64,000 nucleotides of DNA, taken from the NCBI GenBank assembly GCA_021413965.1, contig JAIOPI010000019.1:68585-132584 (forward strand), in the 5' to 3' direction. The position numbers and the translations under genes are program-made. Under the pieces are notes generated by a model. That model saw only the letters and a list, made by a program, of their open reading frames with translations. It was not told the DNA's origin and did not search any database. Shown here in pieces: positions 9,211 through 17,354 of the stretch (positions within the stretch are counted from its first letter, which is position 1; each line of letters starts with the position of its first letter). Origin of the DNA: Lentisphaerota bacterium. Lineage in GTDB: Bacteria > Verrucomicrobiota > Kiritimatiellia > UBA8416 > JAIOPI01.

Positions 9211-11232
9211 CTAGAATTGGACTTGGGCGCTCAAGTGATAGCGTCCGGACTTCTCGACTGGGTCGTTTTCGCTGTCTTCAAACTCGCTCGGGAAGGACAG
9301 GGGCACGCCCCAGTCGAATTTCATCTGGGCGTAGCGTGTCATGCGCAGGCGCAGGCCCGCGCCGACGGAGAGGAGAGAGTAGCTGCTGTCGAGTCCCAGC
9401 GGATCCTTGATGCTGACATAGCCCGCATCGGAGAAGAGCACGAACTGGAGGTTGTCGCGCGCTTCACCCGCGGCCTCTCTGCTGTTCTGGCCCGCGGCGG
9501 AAGCGGCCTTGGCGCGGCGGCCGTAGCGCGCCGGGTTGAGCACGTCGGCGTACAGGGGGGTCCGCAATTCCAGCGAGCCCGACACGCCATCATCGCCGGC
9601 GGCGATACGCTCGGGAAAGCCGCGCACGGAGTCGCCGCCGCCGATCGACTTCTGTTCCGCGGGCACCAGCGGGCCACTGCCGATCTGGCCGTCGAGCTTG
9701 CCGAACAGCGTCCAATGCTTGGACGCATTCTTCTGGCTCGTGGTCGGGCTCATCAGCGGCTGCAGGCGGCCGATCTGCATGCGTTCGATAAAGTAGGTGG
9801 GGTCGGCATCCACGCGCAGGGCGGCAATTTCATCCTTGGTCGTCGGCAGGCCTTCGAAGTTACCCACGGACTGGCTGGTCAGGAAGTTGCGGCCGCCGAG
9901 GGCGTCGGGGCGACCCGAGGCGTAGGTGAGGGCAACGGAGAAGGGCAACAGGCGCACGCTGCGCGCGTCGGTCGCGAAATCCGGCTCGCTGCCGTTGCCC
10001 GCCAGGATCAGCTGGTCTTCAATATAGCGGTACACGCCTCCGAAGGCGGCCGTGACCTGGTGGCGGTCGTTGGCGACCAGCCGGTAGGATCCCTGCAGGC
10101 CGGTGAACCAGCCGTTACCCTTGATGTCGATCCCCTCGACCACGTCCTGCGCGTCCAGGTCGGAATAGCCGCCAAATGTCGTGAAGGCGCCGCCGTTTTT
10201 CCAGTCGTATGGCAGATAGTAGCTCGCCGCCACGGACTTCAGGTCCTTGAGGTTGGGCGAGACCGGGCCGAGGATCACGGACAGGACGTCGTCGTGCCGG
10301 GTCAGGTTCATGTGCTGCAACGTGATCGAGGGGCGCCAGTCGCCGGTGGCTTCCGTGCCGGAGCGGCTGATGCTGAACACCGTGTGCAGGGGCAGTTCCT
10401 CGTCGACGAAGTAATCCATGTCGGCGTAGCGGCGGGTGCGGCCGGCCTCGGCGTCGCGGCGCACATGCAGGTCGGTGTCCATCGTCAGGTCCGGATGGGC
10501 GTTGATGCCGTACATGCTGCGGTAGAAAGCCTCGTAATTGAAAGGCTCGCCTTCCTTGAGGCCGGATAGCTTGTAGCGCAACTGCTTCTCGCTGAAATAG
10601 CGCCCCTTGTACGGCACCTTGGGAGCTTCCGTGCCTTCGGGTGCCCCGGCCTTGGCGGGAACCTTCTTGTAGAAATTCATCTTGCCGTAGCGGCCGATGT
10701 CGACCTCGTAGATCACGGTGCCCCGGGTGTAGTCCGTCGGGGGCGTCCACACGCTGGCGAGGTAGTAGCCCTTCTCAACCAGCTTCTTCTTGTAGTTGCT
10801 GGCAATGGTCTGGATTTCGCGGGCCGTTAGAACGCGCCCCTCCACTTCCTTGCGCAACTCGTCGTACAGCCCGAGGGCCTTGAGTACATCCATGTCCCCG
10901 CGCACTTCGAGCTTCTGAATCTGGAATCCGTCCTTCTTGGGTGTACCGGCCTCCTCCTTGGGGGCCTCCACCGGCGTCGTGGCCTTCTCTTCCTGGGTTT
11001 CGGGCAGGCTGACGGCGGGCTGCTTCGGAACCTCGGGTGTCGTCTTCTGCTCCAGGATGTCGGCCTCCTGGGTCTTGAGTTCCTGGCCCATGCTGGCGCC
11101 GGGCAGCCGCGCGGCATTCGAAAGGCGGGCCTGCGCCCACGCCTGCCCGCTCCCGAGACCGCACCATGCGATCGCGACGATCAGCCATGCCTTGCGCCCA
11201 CTCAACTGCTTCGACTTCGCCGGCTGTGTCAT
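9211..11232 (-). CDS. TpsB-type two-partner secretion outer-membrane transporter (ShlB/FhaC family)
   Basis: The predicted 673-residue protein starts at the ATG at 11232, which has a strong GGAGGAG site 8 nt upstream and a clean Sec signal ending QAWAQA. A longer frame back to 11298 has no comparable site. After a Pro/Glu-rich linker (about 45-100) comes a POTRA-like region (about 100-200), beginning FQIQKLEVRGDMD and containing YKKKLVEKGYYLA. A C-terminal beta-barrel follows. The barrel carries the Omp85/TpsB hallmark GGGDSVRGFP (near residue 534) and ends with aromatic F in LSAQVQF. It should export the TpsA encoded 16 nt downstream. The lipoprotein gene ends 62 nt upstream, so the three genes probably form one transcript. 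Confidence 0.9.
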   Translation of the reverse strand: MTQPAKSKQLSGRKAWLIVAIAWCGLGSGQAWAQARLSNAARLPGASMGQELKTQEADILEQKTTPEVPKQPAVSLPETQEEKATTPVEAPKEEAGTPKKDGFQIQKLEVRGDMDVLKALGLYDELRKEVEGRVLTAREIQTIASNYKKKLVEKGYYLASVWTPPTDYTRGTVIYEVDIGRYGKMNFYKKVPAKAGAPEGTEAPKVPYKGRYFSEKQLRYKLSGLKEGEPFNYEAFYRSMYGINAHPDLTMDTDLHVRRDAEAGRTRRYADMDYFVDEELPLHTVFSISRSGTEATGDWRPSITLQHMNLTRHDDVLSVILGPVSPNLKDLKSVAASYYLPYDWKNGGAFTTFGGYSDLDAQDVVEGIDIKGNGWFTGLQGSYRLVANDRHQVTAAFGGVYRYIEDQLILAGNGSEPDFATDARSVRLLPFSVALTYASGRPDALGGRNFLTSQSVGNFEGLPTTKDEIAALRVDADPTYFIERMQIGRLQPLMSPTTSQKNASKHWTLFGKLDGQIGSGPLVPAEQKSIGGGDSVRGFPERIAAGDDGVSGSLELRTPLYADVLNPARYGRRAKAASAAGQNSREAAGEARDNLQFVLFSDAGYVSIKDPLGLDSSYSLLSVGAGLRLRMTRYAQMKFDWGVPLSFPSEFEDSENDPVEKSGRYHLSAQVQF

Positions 11233-11294
11233 GCAGACTCCTCCACTTCTTCTCGGCCGCACGGTCCTGCGCGCCTGATGTAATCTCCGCCCGT

Positions 11295-12635
11295 TCATGG
11301 CGTCGCGGCCTGCGCCGCCGGGGACGGCGGCACAGGCACCAGCTCATAAAGCGTGCGACTTTCCCGGTCGAACTGATAGTCCCGCTCCGGTACCATGGAG
11401 TACCGGTTGTTCAGGGCCAATTGCGTCCGCTCTTGCTCGAGTTGCTTCTCGCGCAGCAGTAGACGCAAGGCTTCCAGTTCCTGATTGATGACTTGTTTTG
11501 CGGCGAGAAGGCGCAGGAACTCGTGGGCTGTCGTCTCCTCGTCGAATTGACGGGAGACGCGACGTTCAAGTCCAGCCACGGGCGTGGAATCCTCGTCGGG
11601 ACCGGGGGTTGAACCCTGATGGGCGACTAGTTCATACAAGGTTTTGCTTTCGGTGTCGTACTGATATTTCTTGTCGGGTTCGACCGCGAAAGTCCCTTTT
11701 AGCCGTCCGTCCAAGACCAGCAGTTCGCGTTGCTTATCGCTGAGCAGTTGCGTCAGGACTCGCTGGGTTTCGTCCCCGGACTGCCGACGAGACGCCAGTG
11801 ACTCAAACTCCTGGGCAGCCTGATCTGAGGAAAATTGCAGGTGCGTTCGCCGTACGGCTCTTGCGCTGGCACCGGGGGACTCCATGGTATCCGGTGCATG
11901 GGGAGATGGTGGCTTCGACGTGGCGAAGGCGGGCGGATTGCGGTTTGCCTCGGCGATGGGTTGCGGCTGATCCGCTGCTGGTCTTTCAGCCAAAGTGCTC
12001 TTGGTGCTTGAGATGGTGTTGTACGGCTTGGCTCCTGCCGTTGACGGTGCGCTTGCGGGCAGAGGGCGACTTCCTCCCACGTTAGGCTGGCTGCTGGAGA
12101 CTGCGTTCTTAGCTGGTGCGGACGTGGGGTAGCTGGGTAGCGCCGCGGGGGCACCCGCGACTACCGTCGCAGGGATGCCGGCTGCGGTTGTGGCACCAGC
12201 CCCAGGCTGGGGGGTGCCGCCGCCGACCGTTGTTGAACGATTGGCGTTGAATGTCGTTCCCCTGCTGCTCGCAGGGGTCGAAAAGGACTGACTGTTTTGT
12301 GCGGCTGGCCGCACGGTAGTGGCATTGCGCTGATTAGTTTCAGATCCCCACAAGCGCCACCAAGACTTAGTGGACTTCCCGGTTGCGGCGTTACGGGTCG
12401 TTGATATCGCACTTGTGTCTGTGGAACGGACGCCAATCGCGGACGGCGTGTTCCGCGCGTCTCGCGTTAACGTGGGTCGGTTATCCTGACCTGAAGGACG
12501 CGTCACATAGGACGTGACGGGTTTCTGAGTTGGCATCCTGGCGTTGGAGGCCTTCCCAAAACCGCCCGGGTTGGCACATCCGACCAGCACACAGACAGAC
12601 GCGCACCGCAATCCCAACCTTAAAGCGCTCATCAT
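11295..12635 (-). CDS. Lipoprotein with a duplicated C-terminal domain, unknown function
   Basis: The N-terminus (LCASVCVLVGC region) has a lipobox ending at Cys20, so the protein is predicted to be lipid-anchored. Residues about 30-260 are low-complexity Ser/Thr/Ala/Pro-rich and probably disordered. The C-terminal third holds two copies of a domain of about 70 residues. Each copy has a Glu/Gln/Leu-rich helix (QEFESLASRRQ and HEFLRLLAAKQ) followed by a matching tail, YQYDTESKTLYELV and YQFDRESRTLYELV. No family is recognised. Its position directly ahead of tpsB suggests a role at the outer membrane for the TPS pair, which is an inference. The start is uncertain between two adjacent ATGs. Confidence 0.75.
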   Translation of the reverse strand: MMSALRLGLRCASVCVLVGCANPGGFGKASNARMPTQKPVTSYVTRPSGQDNRPTLTRDARNTPSAIGVRSTDTSAISTTRNAATGKSTKSWWRLWGSETNQRNATTVRPAAQNSQSFSTPASSRGTTFNANRSTTVGGGTPQPGAGATTAAGIPATVVAGAPAALPSYPTSAPAKNAVSSSQPNVGGSRPLPASAPSTAGAKPYNTISSTKSTLAERPAADQPQPIAEANRNPPAFATSKPPSPHAPDTMESPGASARAVRRTHLQFSSDQAAQEFESLASRRQSGDETQRVLTQLLSDKQRELLVLDGRLKGTFAVEPDKKYQYDTESKTLYELVAHQGSTPGPDEDSTPVAGLERRVSRQFDEETTAHEFLRLLAAKQVINQELEALRLLLREKQLEQERTQLALNNRYSMVPERDYQFDRESRTLYELVPVPPSPAAQAATP

Positions 12636-12826
12636 ATCGCAAGAAACTCCGGATACGAACTTGCGGCCTCACCGGCGGGGCTTGCAACAGGACACAACTC
12701 ATTCCCCCGCAGCACCCTTACCAATCATGCACATACGACTGGATGGGGTAAAGTTTGTCAACACCAAAAATGCACAGACCGAGACAGCTAACCGCCGTTG
12801 CTGGAATTCATTCTGACCGAAGTTCG

Positions 12827-14566
12827 TCATGGGTTTTGGCTATCCACGATGCGGGGCTCCACCAATCTCAAATAGCGCCCGGTCCAGTCACTCTCGTCAC
12901 ACAGGGCCACCAACTCCCTGTACAACTTCAGGGCCTCTTCCCGGTCCGCCAGGCTTTCGGCGTGTTCTTGCCCGTAGGCGCGATTCACCTGTTCTTGCAG
13001 GAGTGGTGCGGCCTGCGTCTCGAGCGCATCCACAGCCTTGCGTATGTCGGGTTGGCCGGGGACAAGCCGGTCGACCAATCGCAATACCTGAAGCGCTTCC
13101 AGAAAGGCCCCGCTCTGCGAGGCCTCTTTTGCCTTCCCAAGAAGGCGCTCGGCGTACGGCTGCACTCCGGCCAACAAACAGCGTTCCATGGCGTTGGAGA
13201 CGACGCGTGAGTTGCCACACGCCAGCAGAGTCTTCTGTCGAGACTGGGCGAGGAGCCGAGTGTCTGCGGCTGAGCCGGACAGAACCAGCAGGTCCAAACT
13301 GTTGACGTACTCCGTGAAACAGCCTAGGGCCTCAAGTGCAGTCGTGGCGGTGGGATTTTCGGGCGCCTCCTGAAGCGCGGTGCGTAACGCCGCTTCTGCC
13401 AACGCCACATGCCCCTTTTGGATACTGTTCATTGCGATTTCGGTAGCCTGCATGCTGCGTACCCGCCGAAGCAGTTTCTCGCGCAGCGCCGGCAGTGTGC
13501 CGGCAAGCCCCCCCTCTTCCGATTGCACCGCCAGCATCTGTGCCGCTTCTTCTAGCGATTGCGCGCGCCAGCCATTCGTGGAGGAAAGCAGTTGCTCTGC
13601 ATCCGCAATCCTGACGGCCAGATTTGATTCTGGTACCGCGTCAGGCGAGTGCTGATCCCCAGCGTCGACAGGGAGGGCGGTTTGCGTATCGGCAAGAGAA
13701 GGCCCATTGCCCGTGCGATGCTTCGTGCGCGACCACACGATGGCCAAGAACAGAGCCAAGAGGCTAACGCACGCCGCCAGGCCAATATAGCGCTGGGTTT
13801 GACGGCGAGTGGCGTCGATCCCGCCATCGGAGATGTGCACGTGAAGCACGACTTCGTCTGACAGGGTGATGATATCCCCGTGGTGCAATTTGCGGGGGCC
13901 CGTCACGCGCGCGTCATTGACAAAGGTGCCATTCTTGCTGCTCAGGTCCTGAATCATCAGGCCCGCTTGTTTGCCGGCAAAAATCTGGGCATGCATCCGT
14001 GAAACCGTCGTGGCTGTAGGAAACGCAACCTGCGACTTGCTGGCGTGACTGCCCAAGGTGACCGGCAGATGAACCAGGGGAATCTGTCGCCCAGGCTCGG
14101 GGCCGCTCCTGACAACCAACATCGGCGGTTGCCGAAGGGCCGGCGGTTCCACCGGCGGGGCGCTCGTATCCGATTCTGGCGCGGCCGCAGGCTCCTCCGG
14201 CCCGAACAAGCAGGATCCCAGTTGAATTCCGAAAGCAATGACCATGCCATCGCTGAGTCGATTGCTCGCGCCCAGTTCCTGACTGGTGATGTGGTCCGGG
14301 CTTGGTATCGAGGGAACGCGGCAAAGGCTGCGACCGTCCGGCCCTGTCTGCTGGCGTAGAAAAGTCCCGTTCGCGCTGGCCATATCCACGATATAGAACG
14401 CACCGTTTTGCGAAACGATGCAGGCGTGAAGCCCCGACACGCTATCGTGATCCAGCACCAGATCGTTGGATGCGTCCCGGCCCACCAGAAAGGGCAACTT
14501 GCGGACGACGACCTTCCGGTCAGGGCTGATGGAGATTGTCAGCGGCGTGTGTGGGGCGGGAATCAT
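12827..14566 (-). CDS. Membrane protein with two FHA domains and a helical C-terminus
   Basis: The predicted protein has 579 residues. FHA domain 1 (about 15-100) has the phosphothreonine-binding signature LVGRDASNDLVL, SGLHACI and SANGTFL. FHA domain 2 (about 155-245) has LGSHASKSQVAF, SRMHAQI and SSKNGTFVND. One membrane helix follows (YIGLAACVSLLALFLAIVW, about 259-277), then about 300 helical residues resembling TPR or coiled-coil repeats. FHA domains bind phosphothreonine peptides, so this is a plausible reader for the Ser/Thr kinase encoded about 20 kb upstream. The ATG has GGAG 6-7 nt before it and overlaps the 3' end of the preceding FHA gene by 47 bp, which indicates coupled expression. 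Confidence 0.85.
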   Translation of the reverse strand: MIPAPHTPLTISISPDRKVVVRKLPFLVGRDASNDLVLDHDSVSGLHACIVSQNGAFYIVDMASANGTFLRQQTGPDGRSLCRVPSIPSPDHITSQELGASNRLSDGMVIAFGIQLGSCLFGPEEPAAAPESDTSAPPVEPPALRQPPMLVVRSGPEPGRQIPLVHLPVTLGSHASKSQVAFPTATTVSRMHAQIFAGKQAGLMIQDLSSKNGTFVNDARVTGPRKLHHGDIITLSDEVVLHVHISDGGIDATRRQTQRYIGLAACVSLLALFLAIVWSRTKHRTGNGPSLADTQTALPVDAGDQHSPDAVPESNLAVRIADAEQLLSSTNGWRAQSLEEAAQMLAVQSEEGGLAGTLPALREKLLRRVRSMQATEIAMNSIQKGHVALAEAALRTALQEAPENPTATTALEALGCFTEYVNSLDLLVLSGSAADTRLLAQSRQKTLLACGNSRVVSNAMERCLLAGVQPYAERLLGKAKEASQSGAFLEALQVLRLVDRLVPGQPDIRKAVDALETQAAPLLQEQVNRAYGQEHAESLADREEALKLYRELVALCDESDWTGRYLRLVEPRIVDSQNP

Positions 14567-15299
14567 GCAGGCTCCGATCCAAGCGCTGAATCCGCTGCTC
14601 CATCCACAGACGCAGCGGATCGGATTCTGGCAGTCTCAGGGCCAGCAGTTGCCATTGATCTCTAGCCTCGGCCAGGCGCAGCGTCGTCTCGCGCGCAAGC
14701 GCAAAATCCATCTGGCTCTTCAATGCCCGATACTCAACATGAAGCGCCATGATCTGTCCATCCGGATCCGCACCGTGTTGAATGAGTTGTTGGAGAATGT
14801 GCAACGCCGAACCGAGGTCGCCCTCGTTGCGGGCCGCGATGGCCCGCTCAAGCCCCTGCGGAGAGGTGGCGGGCTGTGTGCCACGCTTCACGAGCAAGAG
14901 GACCAACAGCAGCAGAAGCAAGATCCCACATGCGATGACGATGCCCGTCGATTTGCCCCTGCTGGCGTTTGATTCATTCCGGATGGGGTGGCCTGAAGGC
15001 GCCTCAAAGTCCACTGTTATCACAGAATCGCCGAACCGGATGGCTTCGCCTGACAGGACGGTGGCCTTCTTCACTCGCTTGTCGCGGACAAAAGTTCCGG
15101 CCTTGCTGCCCGCATCGAGAATATGCACCTGGTGCTTTCGCAGGCAGATGACCGCATGCCGGCGCGAAACCGAGCGATCGTCATCCAGCGGCAAATCGAC
15201 TTCGGCCCCGCGTCCAACAACCACCTCGTCCTGATCGAAGGTGAACGTCCGCGAAAGCGCAGGGCCCTTGATGATCGATATAACGAACTTGCCCGGCAT
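14520..15299 (-). CDS. FHA-domain membrane protein
   Basis: The predicted protein has 259 residues from the ATG at 15299 (GGAG 10 nt upstream); a GTG nine bases earlier is too close to that site. An FHA domain occupies about residues 10-95, with VVVGRGAEVDLPLDD, SVSRRHAVI and GSKAGTFVRD, the last replacing the usual NGT/S loop residue with AGT. One leucine-rich membrane helix (about 116-136) follows, then a short helical region. It lies between tadC and the double-FHA gene, 22 nt after tadC. A role tying phospho-signals to the Tad machine is inferred from location only. Confidence 0.85.
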   Translation of the reverse strand: MPGKFVISIIKGPALSRTFTFDQDEVVVGRGAEVDLPLDDDRSVSRRHAVICLRKHQVHILDAGSKAGTFVRDKRVKKATVLSGEAIRFGDSVITVDFEAPSGHPIRNESNASRGKSTGIVIACGILLLLLLVLLLVKRGTQPATSPQGLERAIAARNEGDLGSALHILQQLIQHGADPDGQIMALHVEYRALKSQMDFALARETTLRLAEARDQWQLLALRLPESDPLRLWMEQRIQRLDRSLHDSRPTHAADNLHQP

Positions 15300-15321
15300 G
15301 GCAGACACACTCCAGGGACCT

Positions 15322-16212
15322 TTACCGCATAACTCCCAGTCCGCCGCCTTCCAGGATGGGCTTAAGCAGCGCGATCATAATGGGCACAATGCCCATGAGG
15401 ACGAACGCTGGCAAGATGAGCAGCAGGAGCGGGATCAGCAATTTTTGCTGGGCCTGCGTGCCGAGGCGTTCAGCCTGCTCGTAGCGCTCCAGGCGCATTT
15501 TCTCAGCTTGGGCTTCGAGGATATCCGCGACGCTGGCGCCCATCCGAACCGCCTGAACGAGGATGGCTGTAAACGAGAGGAGTTCGGGCATTTGCACGCG
15601 CGCCCCCAGACGCAGGAGGGCTTCCTGCTGGGACATTCCCAGTTGCACATCGCGACGTGCGATACGAAACTCATCCGTCAGTGGGCTCCGGTGGATGCGC
15701 GCCAGCACACGATCGATGGCCGCCCCGAGTTCCAGGCCCGCACTGGCGCAGAGCGAAAGAATATCCACGAAATAGGGCAGGTTGCGCCGGATCTGGGCGT
15801 GGCGGTCCTGGATGATCCCACTGAGCCACAGCTCGGGAAAGACCAGCGCAAAGAGCAGCGCCAGGAGGCGTAACCCCGGCGCGAATGGCGCGGTGGCAAA
15901 CCAAAGGACAGCGGCGGCGAGGAAGCGGAAAGCAAAGAACTCCTCGGCCGCGAGTTGCTCCTTGATTCCCGCAGCGTCCAGACGCCGTTCCAGCCATTGG
16001 CGATACTGCGGCCACATCAGGCTCGAAACCACGGGCACCAGGAGCCGCAGCACGGGCGCTGCATATGTGAACAGGGTCTTGTTCTCCGGTTGGTCGCCCT
16101 TCTTGCGCGGGGGTTGCGCGAGAATCGTGCGCACGCAAAGAAAGACCACGACGGCGGCCAGTCCGGCTCCGGTGAATGTCATGGCATCAAGCATATGCGT
16201 TTGAAATCCCAT
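15322..16212 (-). CDS. tadC: TadC-like pilus assembly inner-membrane protein
   Basis: The predicted protein has 296 residues and several hydrophobic helices. A T2SSF/GspF-type domain fills the C-terminal half (about 125-285), with YFVDILSLCASAGLELGAAI, MSQQEALLRLG and a terminal hydrophobic pair. TadC forms the inner-membrane platform of the Tad pilus with TadB and receives force from the TadA ATPase. It sits 20 nt after tadB, the usual tadBC arrangement. The start could also be one of the ATGs at 16194 or 16182. Confidence 0.88.
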   Translation of the reverse strand: MGFQTHMLDAMTFTGAGLAAVVVFLCVRTILAQPPRKKGDQPENKTLFTYAAPVLRLLVPVVSSLMWPQYRQWLERRLDAAGIKEQLAAEEFFAFRFLAAAVLWFATAPFAPGLRLLALLFALVFPELWLSGIIQDRHAQIRRNLPYFVDILSLCASAGLELGAAIDRVLARIHRSPLTDEFRIARRDVQLGMSQQEALLRLGARVQMPELLSFTAILVQAVRMGASVADILEAQAEKMRLERYEQAERLGTQAQQKLLIPLLLLILPAFVLMGIVPIMIALLKPILEGGGLGVMR

Positions 16213-16232
16213 TCCTGCAACAGCCCGGCGTG

Positions 16233-17060
16233 CTACACCTTCACGTCCGACATGCGCTGAATAGCGAGCAGTCCCAGAATATTGAGCACAGCACCTGCAA
16301 CGATCAGCGACAGGCCCAAGTTGGAGTCAAGAAGGCTCCGGACGCCTTCGGGATTGATAAAATACCGGCCCACAAGCAATAGGACCGGCAGCGCGGCAAT
16401 GACATACCCTTGCGTGCGGCCCTCAGATGTCATCGTGCGGATCCGATCTGCGACGCGCTCCCTATCGCGAATGGACGTGACCAGTTTATCCAGGACGGCG
16501 ACCAAATCGCCGCCGGTCCGCAGCGTGACCAGGATCGCGGTCACAAAGATGGTGACACTTTCGGAATCCATGCGTTCGCCCAAGCTCTCCATTGCGTCTT
16601 CCAGCGACGCGCCCAGATCTCGTTCGCGCTGAATCATCCCAAACTCCTCCCGGGCGGGCGAGGGCATTTCGTTGGCGACGATCTCGATCGTCTGGCTGAT
16701 GTTGAACCCGGCGTGCAACGAGTTGGTCATCAGGATCAGGAGGTCCACGAACTGCCGCAGGAAGAGGCGCCGTCGGCGCCACTGGGCGGCGCCGACCGCC
16801 CAGCCGGGAAACTGCCACACGAGGAAGGCGGCCAACGCGGCCAGCAAGAGGCTGCCGGTCATGGCCCAGCAGAGCAGGGCGATCCCGGCGCATCCCAGGA
16901 GCAGGAACCGGACGATGCGCCCGGCGGGGATCGTTATGCGCTGCCGATCCAAGTCCTTTGACACGCGCGTGGCCGTGGCGTAAAGGTGCGACCGCACGCG
17001 GGGGGCCAACAGAAGCACACCACCCGCGACGACCAGGCTGAAGCAGAAGTCGAGCCACAT
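16233..17060 (-). CDS. tadB: TadB-like pilus assembly inner-membrane protein
   Basis: The predicted 275-residue protein has an N-terminal membrane helix, paired central helices, and a T2SSF domain (about 95-235) with LLILMTNSLHAGFNISQTIE and GDLVAVLDKLVTSIRDRERV, typical of TadB. It forms the Tad platform together with the tadC product. It is unusual in being separated from tadA by about 8 kb of Rhs, TPR and secreted-repeat genes. A non-coding gap with palindromes precedes it, so it may have its own promoter. Confidence 0.88.
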   Translation of the reverse strand: MWLDFCFSLVVAGGVLLLAPRVRSHLYATATRVSKDLDRQRITIPAGRIVRFLLLGCAGIALLCWAMTGSLLLAALAAFLVWQFPGWAVGAAQWRRRRLFLRQFVDLLILMTNSLHAGFNISQTIEIVANEMPSPAREEFGMIQRERDLGASLEDAMESLGERMDSESVTIFVTAILVTLRTGGDLVAVLDKLVTSIRDRERVADRIRTMTSEGRTQGYVIAALPVLLLVGRYFINPEGVRSLLDSNLGLSLIVAGAVLNILGLLAIQRMSDVKV

Positions 17061-17354
17061 AACGTCAATTCCCCGCGTTCACGATGCGATTCCCTACCCG
17101 TTGCGCATACTTACGCAACGCTATACATACTGTCCCGGTCTGGGCGCCGCTTGTCGGCGCCCTTTCCCCCATAAGCCACGTCAAATTGCGGCAACTTGTC
17201 CTCGATGCGGGGCATCGTCCTCGCATTGGACCTACTACGCTGTGTTCAGCACCCCGGCCAGAAACGTTTCAAGGCGGCACGGGTGGCACCGCGCCCTTCC
17301 CTTTACCAGAGAAGGCCAGGTGCAACCCGGGCTGCGCCTTTGCGCCAGTAGCGG
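17061..17354. other. Intergenic region upstream of tadB with two hairpins
   Basis: No credible gene is present. It contains a 7-bp inverted repeat CGTTGCG/CGCAACG (17099-17120) with an 8-nt spacer, close enough to tadB to be an operator or leader hairpin. A second perfect hairpin lies at 17142-17162. No clear sigma70 or sigma54 promoter was found for tadB. Confidence 0.5.
17142..17162. repeat. Short palindromic element GGGCGCCG-CTTGT-CGGCGCCC
   Basis: A perfect 8-bp stem with a 5-nt loop. The same architecture, with compensatory stem changes, recurs twice at 31640-31722, so it looks like a dispersed REP-like family rather than a one-off terminator. Only three T residues follow on the plus strand. 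Confidence 0.6.

Noticed and set aside
11233-11298. N-terminal extension of the TpsB protein to 11298
   Set aside because: It would overlap the preceding gene end and bury the signal peptide. The ATG at 11232 has a strong GGAGGAG site.
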